Under the pieces are notes generated by a model. It saw nothing but the letters and a program-made list of their open reading frames with translations. It made no database searches and was not told the DNA's origin. From Photobacterium sp. GB-56 (GTDB lineage: Bacteria > Pseudomonadota > Gammaproteobacteria > Enterobacterales > Vibrionaceae), in contig NZ_PYNW01000015.1 in assembly GCF_003026105.1 (NCBI RefSeq), positions 1-64,000 on the forward strand: DNA of 64,000 nucleotides, in the 5' to 3' direction. Of the stretch, positions 45,864-53,161 are shown piece by piece. The stretch's first letter is position 1, and the number at the start of each line of letters is the position of its first letter. Made by a program: the position numbers and the translations under genes.

Positions 45864-46418
45864 ATGAATCATCCAGTTACCTGTGCTTTATCTGATTTTT
45901 CTTCTCGTTATTTGCAAGCATGGTGTGATGCAGATCGCGGTTTTCCAGAAAGTCAGGATCTTGTTGGCTTAGATTCACCTTGCGTTGTTCATGACTCTGG
46001 CGATGCTGTGACATGGAAACCTGAACTAAGAACCCCAATGGGGCGTTTAGATGGGGTTGAAAAAGGCATTGAACTGACATTGCATGACGATATTCATGCG
46101 TTTTACTGCTCACAGTTTAGTGGTGATATGCAGGCAAAATTTGGTGATATTGAGTTGGATTTACTACAAGCTTTTAATGAAGATGATATAGATCGTTTAC
46201 AACAAAATATTTTAGGCCACTTAGTGACACAACGCCGTTTAAAGCTAAAGCCAACCGTCTTTATTGCCGCATTAGAAGCTGAGTTTGAAGTGATCTCTAT
46301 CTGTAATTTAACGGGGAATGTCTTACGAGAAACGCTAGGTAAAGATATTCGTGAAGTGTTAGCGGTTAATGTTGAAGAGTTCTTAACTCAGTTAACCCCC
46401 GTAATAATAGAGGAATAA
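45864..46418 (+). CDS. syd: SecY-interacting protein Syd
   Basis: Syd binds SecY at the cytoplasmic face of the inner membrane and acts in quality control of the translocon. The 184-aa protein has YCSQFSGDMQAKFGDIELDL near residue 86 and ENILGHLVTQ-like QNILGHLVTQRRLKLKPT, then EVISICNLTGNVL, closely matching E. coli Syd. ATG 45864 is chosen because GAGG lies 5 nt upstream and the protein then begins like its relatives; ATG 45852 has no ribosome site. It is followed 3 bp later by the DUF2310 gene. Confidence 0.95.
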   Translation: MNHPVTCALSDFSSRYLQAWCDADRGFPESQDLVGLDSPCVVHDSGDAVTWKPELRTPMGRLDGVEKGIELTLHDDIHAFYCSQFSGDMQAKFGDIELDLLQAFNEDDIDRLQQNILGHLVTQRRLKLKPTVFIAALEAEFEVISICNLTGNVLRETLGKDIREVLAVNVEEFLTQLTPVIIEE

Positions 46419-46421
46419 ATA

Positions 46422-47198
46422 GTGTACGTTGTAGAGTTACAGTTTGAGTGTTTTGATAATACAACGCTATCACGTGTGGATCGTGCCATTAATGGATTAA
46501 TGGATGATTTACGTTATAACGGTCAAGTGCTAGGACGTGAGTTTCCGATTACGATTGATGATGGGATTTTTCGTGTACGTGCCGTATGCCCTGAAAAAGA
46601 CAGTCTGCATCCCAAGTACAATAGTGAACAAGTGACACGTTGCATTGAAAAGTTGAGTGATGCTTGTTTACTGACACCAAAAATAAAAGTGTTAGGTGTT
46701 GATTTAAACTCAGAAGCGGCAGCTGAGCAGAGTAAGCCATCATGGCAAGTGCTTTATACAACTTATGTACATACATGTTCGCCGTTACGTAGTGGTGATT
46801 CATTATTGCCGATCCCACTCTATCAGACAGGCGCCCATCTTGATGGTGATTATAAAGCACTGGTTAAATGGCAAACAGAATGGCAAGCCTTTGATGAAAT
46901 TCAGATGGCAAATAAGAGCCAACCTGCAATAAAAGTGGCACTAGATGAAATTGGTGAGGTTGATAGTGAACTATTTTCTCGTGGTGAGAAATTACGTGAA
47001 CAGATCGAATCAACAACCCAGATCCCTACTTATTACTACCTCTATCGTGTGGGTGGAGAAAGTCTCGAGAGTGAAATAAACCGAACATGTCCTAAATGTG
47101 ATAATGATTGGCGTGTAGAGGATCCTTTACATGGTTTATTTCATTTCAAGTGCGATAAATGTCGATTAGTTTCAAACTTATCGTGGAACTATCAATAA
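46422..47198 (+). CDS. Zn-ribbon protein of the DUF2310 family
   Basis: This 258-aa cytoplasmic protein has a C-terminal zinc ribbon formed by CPKCDNDW and FKCDKCRLVSNLSW (four Cys at about residues 225-245). The N-terminal part is a globular domain of unknown function containing YNGQVLGREFPITIDDGIFR. It matches my memory of the Vibrio DUF2310 family. The GTG start at 46422 is 3 bp after the syd stop, so both are co-translated. A hairpin terminator follows. Confidence 0.82.
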   Translation: MYVVELQFECFDNTTLSRVDRAINGLMDDLRYNGQVLGREFPITIDDGIFRVRAVCPEKDSLHPKYNSEQVTRCIEKLSDACLLTPKIKVLGVDLNSEAAAEQSKPSWQVLYTTYVHTCSPLRSGDSLLPIPLYQTGAHLDGDYKALVKWQTEWQAFDEIQMANKSQPAIKVALDEIGEVDSELFSRGEKLREQIESTTQIPTYYYLYRVGGESLESEINRTCPKCDNDWRVEDPLHGLFHFKCDKCRLVSNLSWNYQ

Positions 47199-47203
47199 TA
47201 TAA

Positions 47204-47236
47204 AAGGCTCCTGATTTGATCAAAGGAGCCTTGTTA
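47204..47236. terminator. Bidirectional terminator after the DUF2310 gene
   Basis: AAGGCTCC / GGAGCCTT with a 13-nt loop lies between convergent genes. The minus strand has a clear T run after the stem (TTTTATATT). Confidence 0.82.
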
Positions 47237-47509
47237 TTATTGCTGAGCTTCTAATTTAGCTAAGCGAGTTGAAAGTGTGATGATTTGTTGTTCGAGTTGA
47301 GTGATACGTTCATCAGCGGTGAGCGCTTTGGTTTGCTTTTCAATCGTTGGCACTTTGGCATTTTTTTTCCATGCTTGAAGCGCTTTGATAATAACCGGGA
47401 TCGGTAGAGGGCTCGCTAATCGTGACTTTATTAATGCAACAGAAGGCTCTTTTCCCTCTGAGATTAAAGAATTAATTGCGTTTTCTAATTCTTGGGTAAT
47501 TGTCGACAT
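47237..47509 (-). CDS. Small helical protein of unknown function (90 aa)
   Basis: I do not recognise a named family. The N-terminal half (ELENAINSLISEGKEPSVAL and IKSRLASPLPIPVIIKALQ) looks like a small DNA-binding-type helical domain. Residues about 65-90 (ERITQLEQQIITLSTRLAKL) form a coiled coil with Leu/Ile heptads. A KfrA-like or nucleoid-associated role is possible but speculative. It shares a terminator with DUF2310 and lies 31 bp after the DUF2789 gene in the same direction, so the two are probably co-transcribed. Confidence 0.65.
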   Translation of the reverse strand: MSTITQELENAINSLISEGKEPSVALIKSRLASPLPIPVIIKALQAWKKNAKVPTIEKQTKALTADERITQLEQQIITLSTRLAKLEAQQ

Positions 47510-47540
47510 TGTTTTAAGTATCCTACATATAACAACGCAT

Positions 47541-47771
47541 TTACTTTCTCAGTAAAGCATCAAGTTGATCAATCACTTCGCACCAGTCAGCATCTTGTTC
47601 TTGGCATTCCTTTATAAATCGACGTTGTATAACTGAGAAAAAAGGTGCTTCAGCAATATTCTGATGTTGGGCTAGCTGATGTTGGATGATAAATGATTGT
47701 ATAAACTCATCTGAATTATTAAGTCCTAATTGGCTGAATAAATGAGATAAATTGTGCTGAAATTGTTCCAT
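47541..47771 (-). CDS. DUF2789 family protein
   Basis: This 76-aa cytoplasmic protein contains LSHLFSQLGLNNSDEFIQSF near the start, IAEAPFFSVIQRRFI in the middle and DADWCEVIDQLDALLRK at the end, the three conserved blocks of DUF2789. Function is unknown. GAGGA lies 7 nt before ATG 47771; ATG 47774 is an alternative. It is immediately upstream of the csrB sRNA array and transcribed away from it. Confidence 0.82.
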   Translation of the reverse strand: MEQFQHNLSHLFSQLGLNNSDEFIQSFIIQHQLAQHQNIAEAPFFSVIQRRFIKECQEQDADWCEVIDQLDALLRK

Positions 47772-47848
47772 CATCGCTTCCTCATAATCATGACCGAGAT
47801 ATTAAGCAAAGTATAGTGTATTCAAACTGTCTTTTTTACTATTCCTGT

Positions 47849-47866
47849 TGTGAGAGATCGCTTACA
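47849..47866. promoter_or_regulatory. GacA/UvrY/VarA-type box of csrB copy 1
   Basis: TGTGAGAGATCGCTTACA matches the TGTAAG-N6-CTTACA dyad bound by GacA-family response regulators upstream of csr sRNA genes (one mismatch in the left arm). It ends about 169 bp before the inferred RNA start. Confidence 0.85.
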
Positions 47867-48034
47867 ACAGCGTGAGAAAACAATCCTACAAACATAACAC
47901 TTATCGTTACTTAACTTACTATCTTATTGATTTTAAATGTCTTATTTATTGATGTTTATTTTATCAAAAAATATTTTATAAATAATTGCTAGCGCTTTAT
48001 TGTTTAAAAAAGCAAATCGCGTAATCTTATTGGT

Positions 48035-48420
48035 GTCGGAAGGAACTGACGGAACGGAACAGGAATATACTACAGGATGTAGTGGTCTCAGGATGAGAAG
48101 TTGATAGGCTAGGATGGTTTATCAAACAAGGACTGTGAAGGGAACACTCTAGGATAGAGTTCGGTAAGCAGGATGTTTACCAGTCAGGATGACAAAAGGA
48201 ACACTTCAGGACGAAGTAAAGGACACCTCCAGGAAGGAGAAGAGAGTCATAACAGGATGTGGTGACGGGTTAGGATAACCAAAGGAACAACTTCAGGACG
48301 AAGCGTAAGGACAATGCTGAAGGAATCGGCAGTCAAAGGAATGAGGCAGGGAGCACTATAGTAGCGGGAATGCTGCAAGTAAGACCTAAGGGCGTGGCGA
48401 AAGTCACGCCCTCTCTTTTT
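48035..48420 (+). ncRNA. csrB: CsrB-family sRNA, copy 1 (CsrA sponge)
   Basis: This roughly 386-nt RNA carries about 27 GGA triplets (my count), mostly as CAGGAT, AAGGAA or AGGAC in short hairpin loops, e.g. CTACAGGATGTAG and CTTCAGGACGAAG. That is the signature of CsrB/CsrC RNAs, which sequester the translational regulator CsrA. The 5' end near GTCGGAAGG is inferred from conservation with copies 2 and 3. It ends in a terminator GGGCGTGGC-GAAA-GTCACGCCC plus T run. No open frame overlaps. A GacA-type box lies 170 bp upstream. Confidence 0.93.
48389..48420 (+). terminator. Terminator of csrB copy 1
   Basis: A 9-bp stem (GGGCGTGGC / GTCACGCCC) with a GAAA loop and a following T run. It covaries with the same stem in copies 2 and 3. 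Confidence 0.93.
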
Positions 48421-48565
48421 GTTTAAAGGAAAATATCTTTGTTCCTTTTCCTCCTATTTATACTGAAAGTTGTTTTTATAGCTTAACGTATATGTCGATT
48501 TATGCGTAAAAAGATTAAATATAAAAGAATATTTCAGTTTTTATGTCGTTAATCTCTTGTTTCGT

Positions 48566-48583
48566 TGTGCGAGATCTCTTACA
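48566..48583. promoter_or_regulatory. GacA/UvrY/VarA-type box of csrB copy 2
   Basis: TGTGCGAGATCTCTTACA has the CTTACA right arm perfect and two changes in the left arm. It ends 170 bp before the inferred start of copy 2, the same distance as for the other two RNAs. Confidence 0.83.
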
Positions 48584-48752
48584 AAGGCGTAGGATATCTG
48601 TCGTTTAAGCAGTGTTTGATGTCTTCCTTGTGCTGTTAAGTGTATGATTATTATTACCTTATTTTTTTTTGACTGTTTGGTTTATTTTTAATAGAAAATA
48701 AATGTATTTCGGTGTCTGTGTTTATTAAGGTGATTGGCGTAATATTAATGGT

Positions 48753-49139
48753 GTCGGAAGGAACTGACGGAACGGAACAGGAATATACTACAGGATGTAG
48801 TGGTCTCAGGATGAGAGGTTGATAAGCTAGGATGGTTTATCAAACAAGGACTGTGAAGGGAACACTCTAGGATAGAGTTCGGTAAGCAGGATGTTTACCA
48901 GTCAGGATGACAAAAGGAACACTTCAGGACGAAGTAAAGGACACCTCCAGGAAGGAGAAGAGAGTCATAACAGGATGTGGTGACGGGTTAGGATAACCAA
49001 AGGAACAACTTCAGGACGAAGCGCAAGGACAATGCTGAAGGAATCGGCAGTCAAAGGAATGAGGCAGGGAGCACTATAGTAGCGGGAATGCTGCAAGTAA
49101 GACCTAAGGGCGCGACGAAAGTCGCGCCCGCTCTTTTTT
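48753..49139 (+). ncRNA. csrB: CsrB-family sRNA, copy 2
   Basis: This roughly 387-nt RNA is nearly identical to copy 1 across its length, differing by only a handful of bases. These include paired changes: the terminator stem is GGGCGCGAC / GTCGCGCCC, and one hairpin has GATAA / TTTATC in place of GATAG. The flanking DNA differs from copy 1 except for the last about 20 bp (GCGTAAT...GGTGTCGG), probably the promoter -10 zone. So only the transcribed part is shared. It titrates CsrA like copy 1. Confidence 0.93.
49108..49139 (+). terminator. Terminator of csrB copy 2
   Basis: GGGCGCGAC / GTCGCGCCC with a GAAA loop is followed by CGCTCTTTTTT. Confidence 0.93.
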
Positions 49140-49265
49140 ATGCCTTTCTAACTTTTCATATCTCTTTTTTATACTTCTTTTAATGCGTTAATCTCACATT
49201 CAACGCCTCTCTTCTCTCTATTTTGTCTTTATTTTTATGCTTCATCGCTTTTTATCTATTCACTT

Positions 49266-49283
49266 TGTAAGAGATCTCTTACA
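49266..49283. promoter_or_regulatory. GacA/UvrY/VarA-type box of csrB copy 3
   Basis: TGTAAGAGATCTCTTACA is a perfect 18-bp palindrome and an exact match to TGTAAG-N6-CTTACA. It ends 170 bp before the inferred start of copy 3. The rest of the 313-bp gap between copies 2 and 3 is AT-rich promoter DNA without a gene. Confidence 0.9.
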
Positions 49284-49452
49284 TCACTGTGGGATTAATT
49301 CTTTTTTTTAATCGTAAAAATAGTAATTGGAAATAGATTATTATTTAAGATCAATTAGTTAGATTGGCGGTTGGCGATTTAATAAAGAGTCTTTATTTTT
49401 CATAATCTATATATGTGTTGTTCATGATTACTAATCTAGTAATATCTACCTT

Positions 49453-49923
49453 GTCGAAAGGGAACGGCATTAGGAAACGGAACAGCTAAGGATTAGCTAC
49501 CTCAGGATGAGGATAGATAGCGGAGCTATCTAACAAGGATTGTGCAGGGAAAACTACAGGATGTAGTGAGGTAAATAGGATATTTACTGGTCTGGATGAC
49601 ATGGAACACTTCAGGATGAAGTTTAGGGACAGCGCTCTAGGATGGAGTGAGTGGAACACTCTAGGATTGAGTAGGGATTAATCTTCATTGATGAAGTCAG
49701 GAACAGCTTTAGGATGAAGTAAAGGACACCTCCAGGACGGAAGAGAGAGTCAATATTGGAATATTGATGGGTCAAGGAACTACCGAAGAGCAACTCTAGG
49801 ATAGAGTTTGGAGCTACACTGGGGATTTAAGTATATCAAGGATTGATGGCAAGGAGCACCATAGTAGCGGGAATGCTGCATGTAAAGCCATAGGGCGCAA
49901 CGAAAGTTGCGCCCGTTCTTTTT
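49453..49923 (+). ncRNA. csrB: CsrB-family sRNA, copy 3 (longer, divergent)
   Basis: This roughly 471-nt RNA has the same architecture: 5' GTCGAAAGGGAACGG, many GGA motifs in small hairpins (e.g. CTCTAGGATAGAG, CTACAGGATGTAG), the conserved 3' block AGTAGCGGGAATGCTGCA, and terminator GGGCGCAAC-GAAA-GTTGCGCCC. It is about 85 nt longer than copies 1 and 2 and clearly diverged in the middle, so it is an older paralogue. It ends 14 bp before the stop of the convergent DUF3301 gene. Confidence 0.92.
49892..49923 (+). terminator. Terminator of csrB copy 3
   Basis: GGGCGCAAC / GTTGCGCCC with a GAAA loop is followed by GTTCTTTTT. It also lies just beyond the DUF3301 stop on the other strand. Confidence 0.92.
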
Positions 49924-49937
49924 ATCACTATAAAAAA

Positions 49938-50252
49938 TTAATACTCTTCACCCTCAGGAAGACGATGAGGGGGAATATAAAAATGGCTTGCTCTAAGTCG
50001 CTTCATTTCTAAATAACCTTGATAGGCATCATGCCCGTCGGCAGAGAACTCAAAGACAAAGATAGTACGCCATCCCCATTCTCCACGATGATCTTTGATT
50101 TTATGTGTTCCTCTCGCAAAGCTCAGTAATTGCAGTCCCATATTTTTACAGCGTTGCTCTATAAAATATTGCGCTAGCTCTGTTTGTCGTCTTTGCTGCC
50201 AAAATAAAAAACCGATGATAGCGATAAGCAGTATTCCGAATAAATTGTCCAA
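49938..50252 (-). CDS. DUF3301 family membrane-anchored protein
   Basis: This 104-aa protein has one N-terminal transmembrane helix (MDNLFGILLIAIIGFLFW). A short basic domain follows with AQYFIEQRCKNMGLQLLSFA and WRTIFVFEFSADGHDAYQGY, the conserved blocks of DUF3301. Function is unknown. It lies 18 bp after the DUF3549 gene in the same direction, as in other Vibrionaceae. Confidence 0.85.
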   Translation of the reverse strand: MDNLFGILLIAIIGFLFWQQRRQTELAQYFIEQRCKNMGLQLLSFARGTHKIKDHRGEWGWRTIFVFEFSADGHDAYQGYLEMKRLRASHFYIPPHRLPEGEEY

Positions 50253-50270
50253 ATTTTTATTCCTATTCTC

Positions 50271-51317
50271 TTATTGCCCACGAGCATGTTGCTGTAATTT
50301 CTCAATCGCGGCGACTAAAGCAGGTTCAGCTTGACCATGTAATACTTGAAGCATGGTGCCGCGTAATACAGGAAGCATAACTAAATCTGCAAATAATTGA
50401 TTGAACAGTGCTTGATCGTTTGTCTCAGCAAGGCGTAATAAAAATCTTGCAGCGTTGTCTGTTGTTAATAGCCCCGACCAGCATCGACCAGCAATAGCGA
50501 TTAACACTTCGCGGTGACACAATTCAGGTTGGGCTAAAATACTTTCAAGAGCAGGGTTTAAGACTTTGCTATCACTGCCAGATATTGCACGGATCAACGC
50601 TGAAACTAAAAATAGATCCGGATCTTGGCTATTGATTTCAGCACTTAAATGTTCACTGATACGAGTACTTAAAGGATCAGGTAATGTACAGTGCTCTAAG
50701 CAGCCAAGCAGGGCATAAAGTGGCGTCATAGGAAGGTTTGCAATTGCTTTACGAATAAAGGTAGCATTATTTTCTTGCTTCATTCGCGCACAAATATCGG
50801 CAATGCCTTGTAAACCAACACCTTGCCACTGTTGCCAATCTAATTTACCGGATAAATATTGCTGAGCATGTTCGTAATATTGGCTTGCTGGTAAATCCAA
50901 TTGATGACGGATCTGGGCGTGAAAAATAGCCATCTTGTCATCGGTGGGTTTAAACGTGTAAGGATTAGCCGCTAGCTTTTCTTGTTCTTCTTCAGTCGGC
51001 TCGCTATTAAGTGTTGCGCCCATCGCTTCAATCACATACTTAATAAAATCACCAACAGCTGCTTGTTTTAATAAGCCACGCTCATCGAGTGGTAATCGAA
51101 GAAACCAGATCCACGGTGTATGTTGAGGTTGCCAAAAAGAAATAGCTAAATGCGCATGTTGCTGTAATGGCCATGGATAAGGCTGGCGATTTTCTTCGAC
51201 AGCTTTAAATTGTGAAACATCAATTTCATTCACACGGCGGCCGAGATCAAAAATGTTGTATTGGCAGCCTGCATTATCAAGTAATTGGGTCAGGGTATGA
51301 AATTTATCCATGGTCAT
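50271..51317 (-). CDS. DUF3549 family protein
   Basis: This 348-aa cytoplasmic protein has no membrane helix. The N-terminus FHTLTQLLDNAGCQYNIFDL and WPLQQHAHLAISFWQPQH match the Vibrio/Shewanella DUF3549 family as I know it. The C-terminal half is helical and repeat-like. Function is unknown. The start is ATG 51317, supported by AGGAG 7 nt upstream; ATG 51311 is a less favoured alternative. It is upstream of DUF3301 in an operon and divergent from yqcC. Confidence 0.85.
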   Translation of the reverse strand: MTMDKFHTLTQLLDNAGCQYNIFDLGRRVNEIDVSQFKAVEENRQPYPWPLQQHAHLAISFWQPQHTPWIWFLRLPLDERGLLKQAAVGDFIKYVIEAMGATLNSEPTEEEQEKLAANPYTFKPTDDKMAIFHAQIRHQLDLPASQYYEHAQQYLSGKLDWQQWQGVGLQGIADICARMKQENNATFIRKAIANLPMTPLYALLGCLEHCTLPDPLSTRISEHLSAEINSQDPDLFLVSALIRAISGSDSKVLNPALESILAQPELCHREVLIAIAGRCWSGLLTTDNAARFLLRLAETNDQALFNQLFADLVMLPVLRGTMLQVLHGQAEPALVAAIEKLQQHARGQ

Positions 51318-51498
51318 ATCTGTGCTCCTAAGTCAGAAAGTCAGTATAACTTTTGCGGTGAGCCAAGCATACCTATTAACTAAAGGATTTATATTGGGTA
51401 GGCTAAAGGTTTCATAACCGCGATGCTAAGACGCTTGAATTACTTGGGGCATCTCGTTTCAAGTGCTATTCTGCGCGGCTTACTATCAGGGGGGGAAG

Positions 51499-51819
51499 AT
51501 GGATAAATATCATCATAGTCAACGTTTACTTGAAGAATTAGAGTTGGTACTACGTCAACATTCTCATTGGCAGTTAACGCCTCCTGATGAGCAGTTACTT
51601 ACAAGCACTGAACCATTTGCAATTGATACATTAGATTGCCACCAATGGTTACAATGGATTTTTATTCCCAAATTCGGACAACTGATTGCTTTACAATTAC
51701 CGTTACCAGCACAGTTTGAGATTAGTCCTTATATTGAAGAAGCAATGAAAGAAAAAGTAGGTGTTAACGATATTTTATCGGTCACACGTCAGCTAGATTT
51801 ACTATTTAAACAACACTGA
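51499..51819 (+). CDS. yqcC: YqcC family protein (DUF446)
   Basis: This 106-aa cytoplasmic protein contains HWQLTPPDEQLLTSTEPFAI and MDTLDCHQWLQWIFIPK-like TLDCHQWLQWIFIPKFGQLI, the YqcC signature. Function is unknown. ATG 51499 follows a very strong ribosome site (AGGGGGGGA); the longer frame to 51463 is not needed. It is first of yqcC-truC-yqcA, the same order as in E. coli, and ends directly at the next gene's possible GTG codon. Confidence 0.92.
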   Translation: MDKYHHSQRLLEELELVLRQHSHWQLTPPDEQLLTSTEPFAIDTLDCHQWLQWIFIPKFGQLIALQLPLPAQFEISPYIEEAMKEKVGVNDILSVTRQLDLLFKQH

Positions 51820-51828
51820 GTGAATGTA

Positions 51829-52566
51829 ATGGAACTTGAAATTTTATATCGCGATGACTATTTGATTGCGGTTAACAAGCCTGCCGGTATGTTGGTTCAC
51901 CGTTCATGGCTAGATAGTCATGAGACTGTTTTTGTGATGCAAACATTGCGAGATCAAATTGGCCAGCATGTCTTTCCATTACATCGTTTAGATCGCCCAA
52001 CATCGGGTGTTTTGTTGTTTGGATTATCCAGTGAGATTGCATCACAAATGATGCCACTTTTTGCTGGGCGCGATATGCATAAAACGTATCATGCCGTGGT
52101 GCGTGGTTGGATAAAAGAAGCGGCAGTGCTCGATTATCCGTTGAAGGTTGAGCTTGATAAGATCGCTGATAAAAATGCATCAGAAGAGAAAGAAGCACAA
52201 CCAGCTGTAACGGCTTACGAGCCATTAGCAACGGTTGAAACAGATATTGCGGTAGGGCGCTACTCAACCAGTCGCTATTGTTTAGTTGAAATGAAACCAG
52301 AAACTGGGCGGAAGCACCAGCTACGTCGACATATGCATCATTTAAGTCATCATATTATTGGTGATGTAAATCATGGTGATGGACGCCATAACCGTATGTT
52401 CCGTGAACATTATGATTGTCACCGTTTAATGCTGCATGCATCAAGATTACAATTTGATCACCCGATCACAGGTGATTCTATTGATATTCGTGCAGATATT
52501 GATGAGACGTGGCGTAAAGTCATGACTGCGTTTAATTGGTCCCCCAATCTATTAGTGCGAGACTAA
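51829..52566 (+). CDS. truC: tRNA pseudouridine(65) synthase
   Basis: TruC makes pseudouridine at U65 in tRNA-Ile1 and tRNA-Asp. The 245-aa RluA-family enzyme has VNKPAGMLVHRSWLD near residue 18 and the catalytic Asp in HRLDRPTSGVLLFGLS near residue 54, then GRKHQLRRHMHHLSHHIIGD. ATG 51829 matches the E. coli start; GTG 51820 abuts the yqcC stop and is the alternative. It is the middle gene of yqcC-truC-yqcA. Confidence 0.95.
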   Translation: MELEILYRDDYLIAVNKPAGMLVHRSWLDSHETVFVMQTLRDQIGQHVFPLHRLDRPTSGVLLFGLSSEIASQMMPLFAGRDMHKTYHAVVRGWIKEAAVLDYPLKVELDKIADKNASEEKEAQPAVTAYEPLATVETDIAVGRYSTSRYCLVEMKPETGRKHQLRRHMHHLSHHIIGDVNHGDGRHNRMFREHYDCHRLMLHASRLQFDHPITGDSIDIRADIDETWRKVMTAFNWSPNLLVRD

Positions 52567-52657
52567 TTGAAGTTTAATTATATCGGATCATAGTGCTTGA
52601 TTTTTAAGCTTATCATTGCCACATTGGTGATAGTTTATAGTGGCAATGGAGGGCATT

Positions 52658-53104
52658 ATGGCTCGATTAGGTATTTTTATCGGATCTGTTTATGGTGGTG
52701 CGGAAGATCTGGCAGAAGCATTAGCAGAGAGTGCGACGTCAATTGAAACGCAGGTCTATTTTGACCCCACGCTAGATGATTTTCTTGATTACAAAGATGA
52801 TAATGTACTGATCATTTCATCGACAACGGGACAGGGTGAGATCCCTGAAAACTTGTTACCGCTTTATGTTGCACTGCAAGATCAATTCCCTCTTTTACCT
52901 CAACAGCAATTTGGTGTGATAGCGTTAGGGGATTCAAGCTATGGTGAAGATCGCTTTTGTGGTGCTGGGCGTCAATTTGATGCGTTATTAGTGGAGTTAG
53001 GCGCTAAACCTGTACAAGATCGCCTTGATATTGATGCGGGCATCCATTTTGAGCCGTTAGATGTCGCTAAAGGTTGGTTTGACACCTTTATTGCACAGAT
53101 ATAA
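52658..53104 (+). CDS. yqcA: Flavodoxin YqcA
   Basis: This 148-aa FMN-binding flavodoxin has the phosphate-binding loop GSVYGGAEDLAEALA near residue 9, ISSTTGQGEIPENLLPLY near residue 50 and ALGDSSYGEDRFCGAGRQFD near residue 85. The redox partner is unknown. ATG 52658 has GGAGG 5 nt upstream and gives the E. coli YqcA length; the upstream ATG 52640 lacks a site. It is last in the yqcC-truC-yqcA group, 91 bp after truC. Confidence 0.93.
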   Translation: MARLGIFIGSVYGGAEDLAEALAESATSIETQVYFDPTLDDFLDYKDDNVLIISSTTGQGEIPENLLPLYVALQDQFPLLPQQQFGVIALGDSSYGEDRFCGAGRQFDALLVELGAKPVQDRLDIDAGIHFEPLDVAKGWFDTFIAQI

Positions 53105-53109
53105 AAGAG

Positions 53110-53139
53110 AAAGCCTGCAGTAATTGCAGGCTTTGTTAT
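53110..53139. terminator. Bidirectional terminator between yqcA and glnD
   Basis: AAAGCCTGCA / TGCAGGCTTT with a 5-nt loop lies between convergent genes. Confidence 0.88.
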
Positions 53140-53161
53140 TTTTACCCTAATACGTTATCGG

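Noticed and set aside
48035..49923. GGA-rich blocks considered as dispersed repeats or a coding gap
   Set aside because: The hairpin-loop GGA motifs, terminators and GacA-type boxes identify them as CsrB-family sRNAs instead.
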